Under the pieces are notes generated by a model, which was given only the letters and a program-made list of their open reading frames with translations, was not told where the DNA came from and ran no database searches. Position numbers and translations under genes: made by a program. From Streptomyces sp. NRRL S-337 (GTDB lineage Bacteria; Actinomycetota; Actinomycetes; Streptomycetales; Streptomycetaceae): a stretch of DNA of 64,000 nt. The stretch is from the NCBI RefSeq assembly GCF_000720175.1, contig NZ_JOIX01000037.1, positions 10,143-74,142 on the forward strand. The letters are read 5' to 3'. Positions 40,713 through 48,701 of the stretch are shown here, one piece after another. Each line of letters opens with the position of its first letter. Position 1 is the stretch's first letter.

Positions 40713-41927
40713 ATGCAGCGGACCGCCCCCGATCCGCGGCCTGAGCCGGACCCGGACCCTCCGGTGGGCCTGCCGGTCCTGCCGGACCTCGCCGCGCACC
40801 TCGCCGCGGCCGCCGGCCGTACCGACGCCGAACCCCCCGGGGGCGGCGCCCCGCTGCGCACCGCCGCCGCCGGCCACTGGGAACGCCGCGGCCTGGCCAC
40901 CGGCCCCGGCCAGATCCTCGCCGCACCCGGGGCGACCCCGCTGCTGCTCGCGCTGTACGCCGCCGCCGACGGCGCCGTGGTCCTGCCCCGGCCCTGCTCG
41001 GAGTCGTACGCACCGCCCGCCCGGCTGCTCGGCCGGGCGGTGCACCGGGCGCCGGTGCCCGCGGAGTCCGGTGGGCTGCCCGACCCGTTCGCGCTGCTGG
41101 AGACCGTCCGCCGGGCCCGCGGGCACGGCGACCCCCCGCGGGTGCTGGTGCTCTCCGTCCCTGACGACCCGACCGGCACCTGCCCCGCGCCCGAGCAGCT
41201 GCACGAGGTGTGCGAGGCGGCGGCCGAAGAGGGGCTGTGGGTCCTCAGCGACGAGACCCGCCGCGACCTGCTGCACGAACCGCACGACACCGTGCTGCTC
41301 AGCCCCGCCGAGATGCTGCCCGGCGAGGTCGTGGTGATCACGGACCTGCGCGCCACCCTGCTGCCCGCCTCCTGGCCCGCCGCGCTGGCCCGCTTCCCGG
41401 ACACCCGCCGGGGCGCCGAGCTGCGCACCGCCACCCTGGAGGTGCTCGCCGAGCTCCGCACCCCGCTTCCGGGCCCGCTCGCCTGCGCCGTGACCCATGC
41501 GCTCGGCGAGCCCGACACCGTACGGGCCCGGACGGCCACCGTCGCCCGGATCCACAGCGTGCTCACCACCGCCCTCCACCACGTCCTCACCGAGGCGGGC
41601 GCCCTCTGCCGGCCGCCGCGCGCCGGCAGTCACCTCTACGCCGACCTGGAACCGCTGCGGCGCCCCCTCACCACCCATGGCATCGTCGAATCCACCGCGC
41701 TGGAACGGGAGTTGGCGCCCTGGGCGGCGCGCGGCGGACACCGCTTCGGCGACGATCCGGGCGCGCTGCGGGTCCGGCTGGGCGCCGAGGCCCTGCTGGG
41801 CGCCGACCAGGAGCTGCGGCAACGCGTCCTGGACGCCCCCGACCCGCTGCAACTCCCGCACATCACCGAGGCGTTGACCGCCCTTTCGCGCGCCCTGGCC
41901 GCGCTCACGGCCGCCGGGGACGGCTGA
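40713..41927 (+). CDS. Aminotransferase-fold (class I/II) protein lacking the PLP lysine
   Basis: 404 aa with the overall order of a fold-type I aminotransferase: APGATPLLLALY, PRPCSESYAPPARLLG, LSVPDDPTGTCP (normally NPTG with Asn), WVLSDETRRDL (normally DEIYRDL), and a C-terminal GALRVRLG. At the position where relatives have the TGLSK-x5-GGWR-type block, this protein reads TDLRATLLPASWP (210-222). The PLP-binding Lys is Ala214 and the phosphate-binding Arg is Pro222; the Tyr that touches PLP is Arg. It should therefore be a pseudoenzyme, perhaps a binding or regulatory protein. The ATG at 40713 has GGAGG upstream. Followed 70 nt later by an MBL-fold gene. Confidence 0.8.
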   Translation: MQRTAPDPRPEPDPDPPVGLPVLPDLAAHLAAAAGRTDAEPPGGGAPLRTAAAGHWERRGLATGPGQILAAPGATPLLLALYAAADGAVVLPRPCSESYAPPARLLGRAVHRAPVPAESGGLPDPFALLETVRRARGHGDPPRVLVLSVPDDPTGTCPAPEQLHEVCEAAAEEGLWVLSDETRRDLLHEPHDTVLLSPAEMLPGEVVVITDLRATLLPASWPAALARFPDTRRGAELRTATLEVLAELRTPLPGPLACAVTHALGEPDTVRARTATVARIHSVLTTALHHVLTEAGALCRPPRAGSHLYADLEPLRRPLTTHGIVESTALERELAPWAARGGHRFGDDPGALRVRLGAEALLGADQELRQRVLDAPDPLQLPHITEALTALSRALAALTAAGDG

Positions 41928-41997
41928 TCCACCGGCCCTGCGCGCCCCGACCCCGTTGTGAACCGCCCCGGTTCTGTCCACCGAATGGAGCCCCTCG

Positions 41998-43143
41998 ATG
42001 ACCGAACAGACCGAGCGCTCCCTCGCCGAGCAGTCCGCCGACCACCGGGGCGGCATCGGCGCCGGACCGGGCGGGCCGGCGGACCCCGGCACCGCCCCGG
42101 CACCGGTCACCGCCCCGGCACCGGTCACCGCCCCGGCACCGGTCACCGACACCCCGCCGCCTCTGGCCGAGCCCCGCCCGCTGGGCGAAACCCGCACCTG
42201 GCCCCGGGACTTCACCGACCGGCTGACCGCCCCGCTGCCCGGCGTCCGCGCGCTGGCCCGGATCGCCCGCGAGGGCAAGCTGCGCCCGGCCCCCGAAACG
42301 CTGCGGGAGATCCAGCAGCTGCCGTTCGAGCCGGGCCCGCTGCCGGCCGCCGGCCCCACCACCGTCGCCCTCACCTGGGCCGGCCACGCCAGCTGGATCA
42401 TCCGGATCGCCGGCCTGACCCTCCTGACCGACCCGGTCTGGTCCCGCAAGATCCTCGGCACCCCGCCCCGGGTCACCCCCGTCGGCGTCCGCTGGGAGGA
42501 CCTGCCGCCGGTCGACGCCGTCCTCATCAGCCACAACCACTACGACCACCTCGACATCCCCACCCTCAAGCGGCTGCCCCGGCACACCCCGCTGCTGCTG
42601 CCCGCCGGACTGGCCTGCTGGGCCCGCCGGCGCGGCTTCCGCCACGTCACCGACCTCGACTGGTGGGAAGCGGTCGAACTCCCCGCACCCGGCGGCCCGG
42701 TGCGCCTCGACTTCGTCCCCGCCCACCACTGGAGCAAGCGCACCCTCACCGACACCTGCCGCTCCCTGTGGGGCGGCTGGCTGCTCACCGCCCCCGACGG
42801 ACGGCGGGTCCACTTCGCCGGGGACACCGGCTACGGCCACTGGTTCGAGGAGATCGGCCGCCGCTACCCGGGCATCGACCTGTCACTGCTGCCGATCGGC
42901 GCCTACGACCCGCGCTGGATGCTGCGCCCGGTGCACACCGACCCCGAGGAGGCGGTCCGGGCCTGCCAGGATCTGGGCGCCCGCGCGCTGGTGCCGATGC
43001 ACTGGTCCACGTTCCTGCTCTCCGGTGAGCCGCCGCTGGAACCGCTGCGCAGGGTCCGCGCCGCCTGGGAGACGACCGGCCGCCCCCGCGAGGACCTGTG
43101 GGACCTGCCCGTGGGTGCGTCCCGGGTACTGGCGGAACGCTGA
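41998..43143 (+). CDS. MBL-fold metallohydrolase (NAPE-PLD/UlaG-like)
   Basis: 381 aa. The metallo-beta-lactamase fold has the metal motif HNHYDHLD (HxHxDH) near residue 180, FAGDTGYG near 276 and a late PMHWSTF histidine. Overall similarity is to N-acylphosphatidylethanolamine phospholipase D-like hydrolases. The N-terminal 60 residues are low complexity and contain three TAPAPV repeats. The ATG at 41998 follows GGAG. It may be co-transcribed with the preceding aminotransferase-like gene. Substrate unknown; phosphodiesters are the best guess. Confidence 0.9.
   Translation: MTEQTERSLAEQSADHRGGIGAGPGGPADPGTAPAPVTAPAPVTAPAPVTDTPPPLAEPRPLGETRTWPRDFTDRLTAPLPGVRALARIAREGKLRPAPETLREIQQLPFEPGPLPAAGPTTVALTWAGHASWIIRIAGLTLLTDPVWSRKILGTPPRVTPVGVRWEDLPPVDAVLISHNHYDHLDIPTLKRLPRHTPLLLPAGLACWARRRGFRHVTDLDWWEAVELPAPGGPVRLDFVPAHHWSKRTLTDTCRSLWGGWLLTAPDGRRVHFAGDTGYGHWFEEIGRRYPGIDLSLLPIGAYDPRWMLRPVHTDPEEAVRACQDLGARALVPMHWSTFLLSGEPPLEPLRRVRAAWETTGRPREDLWDLPVGASRVLAER
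42091..42144. repeat. Three 18-bp tandem repeats inside the MBL gene
   Basis: Three perfect copies of ACCGCCCCGGCACCGGTC encode the TAPAPV repeats in the N-terminal tail. Being in frame and perfect, the tract is likely to vary in copy number between strains. Confidence 0.9.
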
Positions 43144-43307
43144 CGGGACGGTACGGCCGGGGCCGCGGCGGGACGGCTCCCACCACCGCCACGGTGCGGT
43201 GCGCGCCTTCGAGGAGCGGATCGGCCGCGCGGTGCCACCGCGGACGAAATACGGCCCGACGGCCCGGCCTCCGAAGGTTTTGCCGCGCCGGACCACCCTC
43301 CGCCGCA

Positions 43308-43367
43308 CAAATCCCGCTGATTTGGGCCCCGGCCGTTCGATCACCGACCATTACCGTTGCTCGGTAA
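43308..43367 (+). promoter_or_regulatory. Two dyads upstream of the APC permease gene
   Basis: CAAAT-N7-ATTTG (43308-43324) and the perfect TTACCG-N5-CGGTAA (43351-43367) lie within 100 nt of the permease start. These AT-richer dyads stand out in the 263-bp gap, which holds no gene. They may be operators; no regulator is adjacent. Confidence 0.45.
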
Positions 43368-43406
43368 CCCCGGGTGCACCGCGCACGACGAGAGGCCCAC
43401 CACGCC

Positions 43407-44795
43407 ATGCACGACCGGCACACCCGCCGCTTCGGTCTCGGGACCGCCACCTGCCTGGTGATGGGCAACATCATCGGCGGCGGAATCTTCCTCCTCCCGG
43501 CTTCCGTGGCCCCCTTCGGCACCGTCAGCCTGGTCGCCTTCGGCGTGCTCACCATCGGCGCGGTCGCCCTCGCCCTGGTCTTCGGCCGGCTCGCCGAGCG
43601 CCACCCGGACACCGGCGGGCCCTACGTCTACGCGCGCGAGGCGTTCGGCGACTTCGCCGGCTTCCTCTCGGCCTGGTCGTACTGGACCATGACCTGGGTC
43701 AGCAACGCCGCCCTCGCGGTCGCCGCCGTCGGCTACGTGCACGTCCTCGTCCCCGGCCACGCCTCCGCCGGCACCGACCTGCTGGTCGCGCTCGCCGCCC
43801 TCTGGCTCCCGGCCCTCGCCAACTTCGCCGGCACCCGCTACGTGGGCGCCGTCCAGATGGTCTCCACGATCCTCAAGTTCGTCCCGCTGCTCTTCATCGC
43901 GGTCGTCGGACTGTTCTTCTTCGACCCGCACAACCTGGGCCCGTTCCACGCCGGCCACGGCAGCGCACTCGGCGGCATGTCCGCCGCCGCCGCGATCCTG
44001 CTCTACTCCTACGTCGGCGTGGAGTCCGCGGCGATGAGCGCCGGCGAGGTCCGCGACCCGGAGCGCAACGTCGGCCGGGCCACCGTCCTCGGCACCGTCG
44101 GCGCCGCCGTCGTCTACCTGCTGGGCACCCTCGCGGTCTTCGGCACCGTCGCGCACACCAAGCTGGTGAACTCCACGGCGCCGTTCTCGGACGCGGTGAA
44201 CGCGATGTTCGGCGGCCACTGGGGCGGCACCCTCGTCGCCGGCGCCGCCGTCGTCTCGATCATCGGCGCGCTCAACGGCTGGACGCTGATGAGCGCCCAG
44301 TCGCCGTACGCCGCCGCCAAGGACGGCCTCTTCCCCGCGCCGTTCCTGATCAAGCGCCGCGGTGTCCCCACCGTCGGCGTGCTCGCCGCCGTCGTCCTCG
44401 CCAGCGCGCTGACCGTCATCAACTACTTCCTCGGCACCGGCGGCGTCTTCCAGATCCTGGTGCTGATCACCACCTTCTCCGCCACCGTCCCCTACCTCCT
44501 CGCCGCCGGCGCCCAGGTCTACTTCCTCCTCACCGGCCGCCGCGACCGGGTCCGCCCGGCCCGCTTCGCCCGCGACCTGACCCTCGCGCTGGCCGCCTTC
44601 GGCTTCACCTTCTGGCTCGTCGCCGGCGCCGGCTACGCCGCGATCTACCAGGGCGTGCTGTTCCTCTTCGCCGGAATCCTCGTCTACGCCTGGATGGCCG
44701 CCCGCCGCACCACCCGGCAGGCCCCCACGGCCGGCCCGGCGGCCCCCGGGGCCGACCACACGGACGACCAGGAACCCGCGCGCCTTGCCGGGTGA
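43407..44795 (+). CDS. APC-superfamily amino acid permease or antiporter
   Basis: 462-aa membrane transporter with about 12 helices. Helix 1 contains the substrate-backbone motif GNIIGGGIFLLP, and helix 6 the YSYVGVESAAMSAGEV segment typical of AdiC/PotE-like amino acid antiporters. The ATG at 43407 gives the family-typical N-terminus (RRFGLGTATCLVMGNIIG); a GTG at 43374 is possible. Substrate is probably an amino acid or polyamine. rfbB follows 48 nt downstream on the same strand, but a functional link is not evident. Confidence 0.93.
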   Translation: MHDRHTRRFGLGTATCLVMGNIIGGGIFLLPASVAPFGTVSLVAFGVLTIGAVALALVFGRLAERHPDTGGPYVYAREAFGDFAGFLSAWSYWTMTWVSNAALAVAAVGYVHVLVPGHASAGTDLLVALAALWLPALANFAGTRYVGAVQMVSTILKFVPLLFIAVVGLFFFDPHNLGPFHAGHGSALGGMSAAAAILLYSYVGVESAAMSAGEVRDPERNVGRATVLGTVGAAVVYLLGTLAVFGTVAHTKLVNSTAPFSDAVNAMFGGHWGGTLVAGAAVVSIIGALNGWTLMSAQSPYAAAKDGLFPAPFLIKRRGVPTVGVLAAVVLASALTVINYFLGTGGVFQILVLITTFSATVPYLLAAGAQVYFLLTGRRDRVRPARFARDLTLALAAFGFTFWLVAGAGYAAIYQGVLFLFAGILVYAWMAARRTTRQAPTAGPAAPGADHTDDQEPARLAG

Positions 44796-44843
44796 CCGCA
44801 CCGGGGACAATGCCCCGGGCGCCCCGACGGAGAGGACAGCGTG

Positions 44844-45824
44844 ATGCGGCTGCTGGTCACCGGTGCCGCCGGTTTCATCGGCTCGCACTACGTGCGCGGC
44901 CTGCTGGGCGGGGCGTACCCCGGCGCCGGGGACGTCCGGGTCACCGTGCTCGACAAGCTCACCTACGCCGGCAACCCGGCCAACCTCGCGCCGGTGCGCG
45001 ACCATCCCGGCCTCACCTTCGTCCGGGGCGACATCTGCGACGGTCCGCTGCTCGCCGACCTGCTGCCCGGGCACGACGCGGTGCTCAACTTCGCCGCGGA
45101 GTCCCACGTCGACCGCTCCATAGCCGGCGCGGACGCCTTCGTCCGCACCAACGTGCTCGGCACCCACACCCTCCTGGAAGCGGTGCGCCGCACCGGCGTA
45201 CCGCGCTTCGTCCAGATCTCCACCGACGAGGTGTACGGCTCCATCGAGGACGGGGCGTGGACCGAGGAGAGCCCGCTGCTGCCCAACTCGCCCTACGCGG
45301 CGACCAAGGCCAGCGCCGACCTCCTCGTCCGGTCCTACGCCCGCACCTACGGGCTGGACGCGAGCATCACCCGCTGCAGCAACAACTACGGGCCGTACCA
45401 GTACCCGGAGAAGGTCATCCCGCTGTTCGTGACCTCCCTGCTGTCCGGCGGGACCGTGCCGCTCTACGGCGACGGCCGGCACGTCCGTGACTGGCTGCAC
45501 GTCGACGACCACTGCCGCGGCATCCACCTCGTACTGGAACGGGGCCGCCCCGGCGAGGTCTACCACATAGGCGGCGGCGAGGAACTGACCAATCTGCACC
45601 TGACCAAGCTGCTGCTGGACGCCTGCGGCGCCGGCCCGGACCGGATCCGCCACGTCGCCGACCGGCCCGGCCACGACCGCCGCTACGCCCTCGACGACCG
45701 CAAGCTGCGCGCGCTGGGCTACGCCCCCGAGGTGCCGTTCCGCACCGGACTGCTGCGCACCGTCGCCTGGTACCGCGACAACCCCGGCTGGTGGCAGCCG
45801 CTGCGCGTCCCGCACCCCCGCTGA
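44844..45824 (+). CDS. rfbB: dTDP-glucose 4,6-dehydratase
   Basis: 326-aa NAD-dependent extended SDR that makes dTDP-4-keto-6-deoxyglucose, the branch-point for 6-deoxysugars. The Rossmann motif GAAGFIGS is at residue 8, the catalytic STDEVYG (Thr/Asp/Glu) follows, with YAATKASADLLV carrying YxxxK and NNYGPYQYPEKVIPLF as family signature. ATG 44844 or GTG 44841 are both close to GAGAGG. No dTDP-glucose synthase, epimerase or 4-ketoreductase gene is present nearby, so this is an orphan copy; partners must be elsewhere. A strong hairpin follows. Confidence 0.93.
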   Translation: MRLLVTGAAGFIGSHYVRGLLGGAYPGAGDVRVTVLDKLTYAGNPANLAPVRDHPGLTFVRGDICDGPLLADLLPGHDAVLNFAAESHVDRSIAGADAFVRTNVLGTHTLLEAVRRTGVPRFVQISTDEVYGSIEDGAWTEESPLLPNSPYAATKASADLLVRSYARTYGLDASITRCSNNYGPYQYPEKVIPLFVTSLLSGGTVPLYGDGRHVRDWLHVDDHCRGIHLVLERGRPGEVYHIGGGEELTNLHLTKLLLDACGAGPDRIRHVADRPGHDRRYALDDRKLRALGYAPEVPFRTGLLRTVAWYRDNPGWWQPLRVPHPR

Positions 45825-45885
45825 CGAGGGCCATTACCTCCGACGTCATCGACCCCGGCCGCGCCGCCCGGCAAGCTGAGGGCAC

Positions 45886-45921
45886 CGGTTCACGGGCCGG
45901 CGCACTCCGGCCCGTGAACCG
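45886..45921 (+). terminator. 15-bp perfect hairpin, likely rfbB terminator
   Basis: CGGTTCACGGGCCGG (45886-45900) and its exact complement (45907-45921) flank the loop CGCACT. It lies 61 nt after the rfbB stop and 40 nt before the next start. A terminator is the simplest reading; a role as operator for the SnoaL-like gene cannot be excluded. Confidence 0.6.
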
Positions 45922-45960
45922 CGATCCCCACATGGTTACGGACGTGACGAGGAGCAGATC

Positions 45961-46335
45961 ATGACGGAGCAGCAGCGGTACGCGGACGCGGTGGCACGGT
46001 ACTTCGAGGCGTGGAACGCGACCGAGGAGGAGGCGCTCGGGAAGGCCGTCGCCGCGGCCTTCGACGGGCAGGCCACCTACACCGACCCGCTGGCCGACGT
46101 GGCCGGCCACGACGGACTGGCGGCGGTGATCACCGGGGCCCACGCGCAGTTCCCGGGATTCGTCTTCCGGCAGCTGGGGGACGTGGACGGGCACCACGAC
46201 GTGGCGCGGTTCGGCTGGGAGCTGGTGGCGCCGGACGGCACGGCGCCGGTCGCCGGCTTCGACGTGGTGCGGCTGGCCGACGACGGGCGGATCCGCACCG
46301 TGGTGGGGTTCCTGGACCGGGTGCCCGCCATGTGA
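45961..46335 (+). CDS. SnoaL-like / NTF2-fold protein
   Basis: 124-aa single-domain protein of the SnoaL-like NTF2 fold: RYADAVARYFEAWN at the start, DPLADVAGHDGL in the centre and IRTVVGFLDRVP at the end. Relatives include polyketide cyclases and many small hydrolases or isomerases of unknown substrate. The ATG follows GAGGAG. Convergent with the XRE regulator, with 12 nt between stops. No polyketide genes are nearby, so antibiotic cyclisation is unlikely. Confidence 0.88.
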   Translation: MTEQQRYADAVARYFEAWNATEEEALGKAVAAAFDGQATYTDPLADVAGHDGLAAVITGAHAQFPGFVFRQLGDVDGHHDVARFGWELVAPDGTAPVAGFDVVRLADDGRIRTVVGFLDRVPAM

Positions 46336-46347
46336 GGGGCGGGCCCG

Positions 46348-47166
46348 TTATCCGGCCTGCTCGCGCAGATAGGTGACCGTTTCCGGGTCGGCGGGGAGGA
46401 AGGTCTCCACCGCGAGTTCGGAAACGGTCACATCCATCGGGGTGTTGAACGTGGCGATGGTCGAGATGAAGGACAGCACCCGGCCGTCGTGCTCGATCAT
46501 CATCGGCAACGCGAACGGCGCATGACCGCCGAAGGACGCCCGCTCGCGGCCGCCCGGAGGCAGCGGATAGCCGCTCACCTCCTCATAGAGCGCACGCAGC
46601 GGCGCGGACCGCATCAGGGCCAGCTGGCGCTCCATCTGGCCGAGCAGATGCTCGCGCCATTCCAGGAAGTTGCGGATGCGGGGCGCCAGGCCCCCCGGGT
46701 GCAAGGTGATCCGCATGGCGTTCAGCGGCGGCGTGAGGAGGGCCGGGTCGACGTCCGCCAGCAGCATGGTGATGCCGCGGTTCGCCGCCTGGACGGTGTA
46801 GAGCCCGTCGACCACCAGCGCCGGGAACGGCTCGTAGCCGGTCAGCAGCCGTTCCAGACCGGAGCGCAGGGCATCCATGGCGGGGTCGTCCAGCGGGGTC
46901 TCGGGGAAGGTGGGGGCGTAGCCGGCGGCGATCAGCAGCGCGTTGCGCTCGCGTACGGGTACGTCGAGGTGTTCGGCCAGGCGGAGCACCATCTCCTGGC
47001 TCGGGCGGGAGCGGCCGGTCTCGATGAAGCTGATGTGCCGGGCGGAGGAGTCGGCGCGCAGCGCCAGCTCCAGCTGGCTGATCCGGCGCCGGTCACGCCA
47101 TTCGCGCAGCAGCGCGCCCACCCCTGCGCTCGTCTCCGGCGGGGCCGGCGCCGCAACAGTCGTCAT
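46348..47166 (-). CDS. XRE-family regulator with MmyB-like ligand-binding domain
   Basis: 272 aa. The N-terminal Cro/C1 helix-turn-helix (LREWRDRRRISQLELALRAD; HISFIETGRSRPSQ) is followed by the MmyB-like domain (about 105-265: VVDGLYTVQAANRG; LEWREHLLGQMERQ), a PAS-like fold that in one homologue binds fatty acid. The ATG at 47164-47166 has no ribosome site; TACCGT (minus strand, 47174-47179) ends 7 nt before it, so probably leaderless. Such regulators usually control an adjacent divergent oxidoreductase; here the divergent gene is the pterin dehydratase. Confidence 0.92.
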   Translation of the reverse strand: MTTVAAPAPPETSAGVGALLREWRDRRRISQLELALRADSSARHISFIETGRSRPSQEMVLRLAEHLDVPVRERNALLIAAGYAPTFPETPLDDPAMDALRSGLERLLTGYEPFPALVVDGLYTVQAANRGITMLLADVDPALLTPPLNAMRITLHPGGLAPRIRNFLEWREHLLGQMERQLALMRSAPLRALYEEVSGYPLPPGGRERASFGGHAPFALPMMIEHDGRVLSFISTIATFNTPMDVTVSELAVETFLPADPETVTYLREQAG

Positions 47167-47293
47167 GGCGATGACGGTAATCGATCGGCGGCCCGACGTA
47201 CGATCGAATTGTCAGGAACCGTCAACCGGCACAGATGACGGGACGTCACCGCGCACGGCGGCGGCACGACGACACCGGTGAGAGGGGAACGCG

Positions 47294-47602
47294 ATGGCCC
47301 AGGTGGAACCGCTCGGTGAGAAGGAGATCGAGGAACGGCTCGCGGAGCTGCCGGGCTGGTCCGTCGAGGACGACCGGCTGTGCCGCAGCTACCACTTCCC
47401 AGGACACCTCCCGGCGGCCGTGATGGTCATGCACATCGCCCGCATCCAGGAGGAGTTGGACCACCACGCCGATCTGACGCTGGGCTACAACCGGCTGACC
47501 GTCGCGGTGAACACCCACAGCATCGGCGGCAAGGTCACCGACCTCGACTTCGGACTGGCCCGCCGCATCGAGGAGATCGCCGGGGCACACAGCGCGCACT
47601 GA
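47294..47602 (+). CDS. Pterin-4a-carbinolamine dehydratase
   Basis: 102-aa enzyme recycling 4a-hydroxytetrahydropterin to quinonoid dihydropterin, normally alongside aromatic amino acid hydroxylases. The signature D-HH ... YNRLTVAVNTHSIGGK-x-TDLDFGLA holds the catalytic histidines (DHH near residue 56 and TH near 74). The ATG at 47294 follows GAGAGGGG. No phenylalanine hydroxylase gene lies in the window. Divergent from the XRE regulator. Confidence 0.92.
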   Translation: MAQVEPLGEKEIEERLAELPGWSVEDDRLCRSYHFPGHLPAAVMVMHIARIQEELDHHADLTLGYNRLTVAVNTHSIGGKVTDLDFGLARRIEEIAGAHSAH

Positions 47603-47613
47603 CCGGTGCGGCA

Positions 47614-47635
47614 CCCGCCCGCCCCGCCGGGCGGG
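47614..47635. terminator. Bidirectional hairpin terminator
   Basis: CCCGCCC (47614-47620) pairs with GGGCGGG (47629-47635) in the 39-nt gap between the convergent pterin dehydratase and YihY genes. Confidence 0.5.
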
Positions 47636-47641
47636 CCGCGC

Positions 47642-48622
47642 TCAGTCGCCCGAGCGCGGCTTCACCACCCGGCCCGCCCGGGCCAGCTCCACGTTGAACT
47701 GCGCGCCCGACAGCAGCGACAGGTGCGAGAACCACAGCCAGATCAGGAACACCACCGGCCCCGCCAGCGAGCCGTAGAGCCGGTTGAAGGTGCCGACGCA
47801 GTCGACGTAGACGGCGAACCCCGCGGACGACACCAGCCACAGCAGCACCGCGACCACGCCGCCGGGCGCCGCCCGCCGCACCCCGCGCGAACTCGGCGGC
47901 CCGGACCGGAACAGCACCATGGCCAGCACGGCCGCCAGGACCAGCAGCAGCGGCCACTTCAGCACGTTCCAGGTGGCCTCACCGGCATCGCCCAGCCCGA
48001 GCGCCCGGCCCGCCCAGGCCGCGATCGGCCCACTCGCCAGCAGCGCCACCGCACTGCTGATCAGCAGCGCCATCAGCAGCAGCGCGGTGGCCAGGATCCG
48101 CGGCGCCTTGCGCCACGGCGGCCGGTCGTCCTTCGTCCGGTGCATGGCGTGCAGCGCCCGGCGGAACACCGCCAGATAGCTGCACGACGACCACAGCGCG
48201 CTGACCAGCGCACCGCCCACCACCACCCACGCCGCGGTGCGCTGCTGCGCCATGGTGGCCAGCGCGCGGTGCACGGTGCCGCCCGACCCGGCCGGCGCCA
48301 GCGAACTGATCTGCTCGACGAGCTGCTCGGTGGCCGCCGGATCGGCCAGGCCGATCAGCGACACCGTGACGATCAACGACGGCAGCAGCGCCAGAACCGA
48401 GTAGTACGTCAGGCTCGCCGCCCAGTCCGTGACGTCGTCGTGCCACACCGACAGCGGTGTCCGGCGCAGTGCGGTGCGGCACTGGGCCCAGGTGGGACGG
48501 GTGGCCGGCTGCCGCGGCCCGGCCGCCCCCAGGGCCCGGTCCAGCAGTGTCCGGTCCATCCCGCGACGCGTCCCGGTGTCGCCCATGTCGTCATCCGTCC
48601 TCTCCGTCGGTACCTGCATCAT
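47642..48622 (-). CDS. YihY/BrkB-family inner membrane protein
   Basis: 326-aa membrane protein with six predicted helices. Family features include SLTYYSVLALLPSLIVTVSL near residue 70 and LYGSLAGPVVFLIWLWFSH near 285. Early reports of ribonuclease BN activity for this family are no longer accepted; the function is unknown and transport or flippase roles have been suggested. The ATG at 48620-48622 is the first of two adjacent ATGs; an internal ATG 12 codons later also has a GGAGAGG nearby, so the start is uncertain by a few residues. Confidence 0.9.
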   Translation of the reverse strand: MMQVPTERTDDDMGDTGTRRGMDRTLLDRALGAAGPRQPATRPTWAQCRTALRRTPLSVWHDDVTDWAASLTYYSVLALLPSLIVTVSLIGLADPAATEQLVEQISSLAPAGSGGTVHRALATMAQQRTAAWVVVGGALVSALWSSCSYLAVFRRALHAMHRTKDDRPPWRKAPRILATALLLMALLISSAVALLASGPIAAWAGRALGLGDAGEATWNVLKWPLLLVLAAVLAMVLFRSGPPSSRGVRRAAPGGVVAVLLWLVSSAGFAVYVDCVGTFNRLYGSLAGPVVFLIWLWFSHLSLLSGAQFNVELARAGRVVKPRSGD

Positions 48623-48701
48623 CCCCCGGCGGCGGGACCGCCCACGCCACGGTGACCACCACCCGCGGTGCGGTGGCCCGGCGACGTTCCCGCCCGTACC
48701 G

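Noticed and set aside
43341..45815. An 824-aa minus-strand frame opposite the permease and rfbB
   Set aside because: Glu/Gly/Val-rich shadow of two recognisable genes.
40713..47602. A natural-product cluster (aminotransferase, dTDP-glucose dehydratase, SnoaL-like protein)
   Set aside because: No synthase, glycosyltransferase or other deoxysugar genes; the genes have separate promoters and terminators, and the aminotransferase lacks its lysine.
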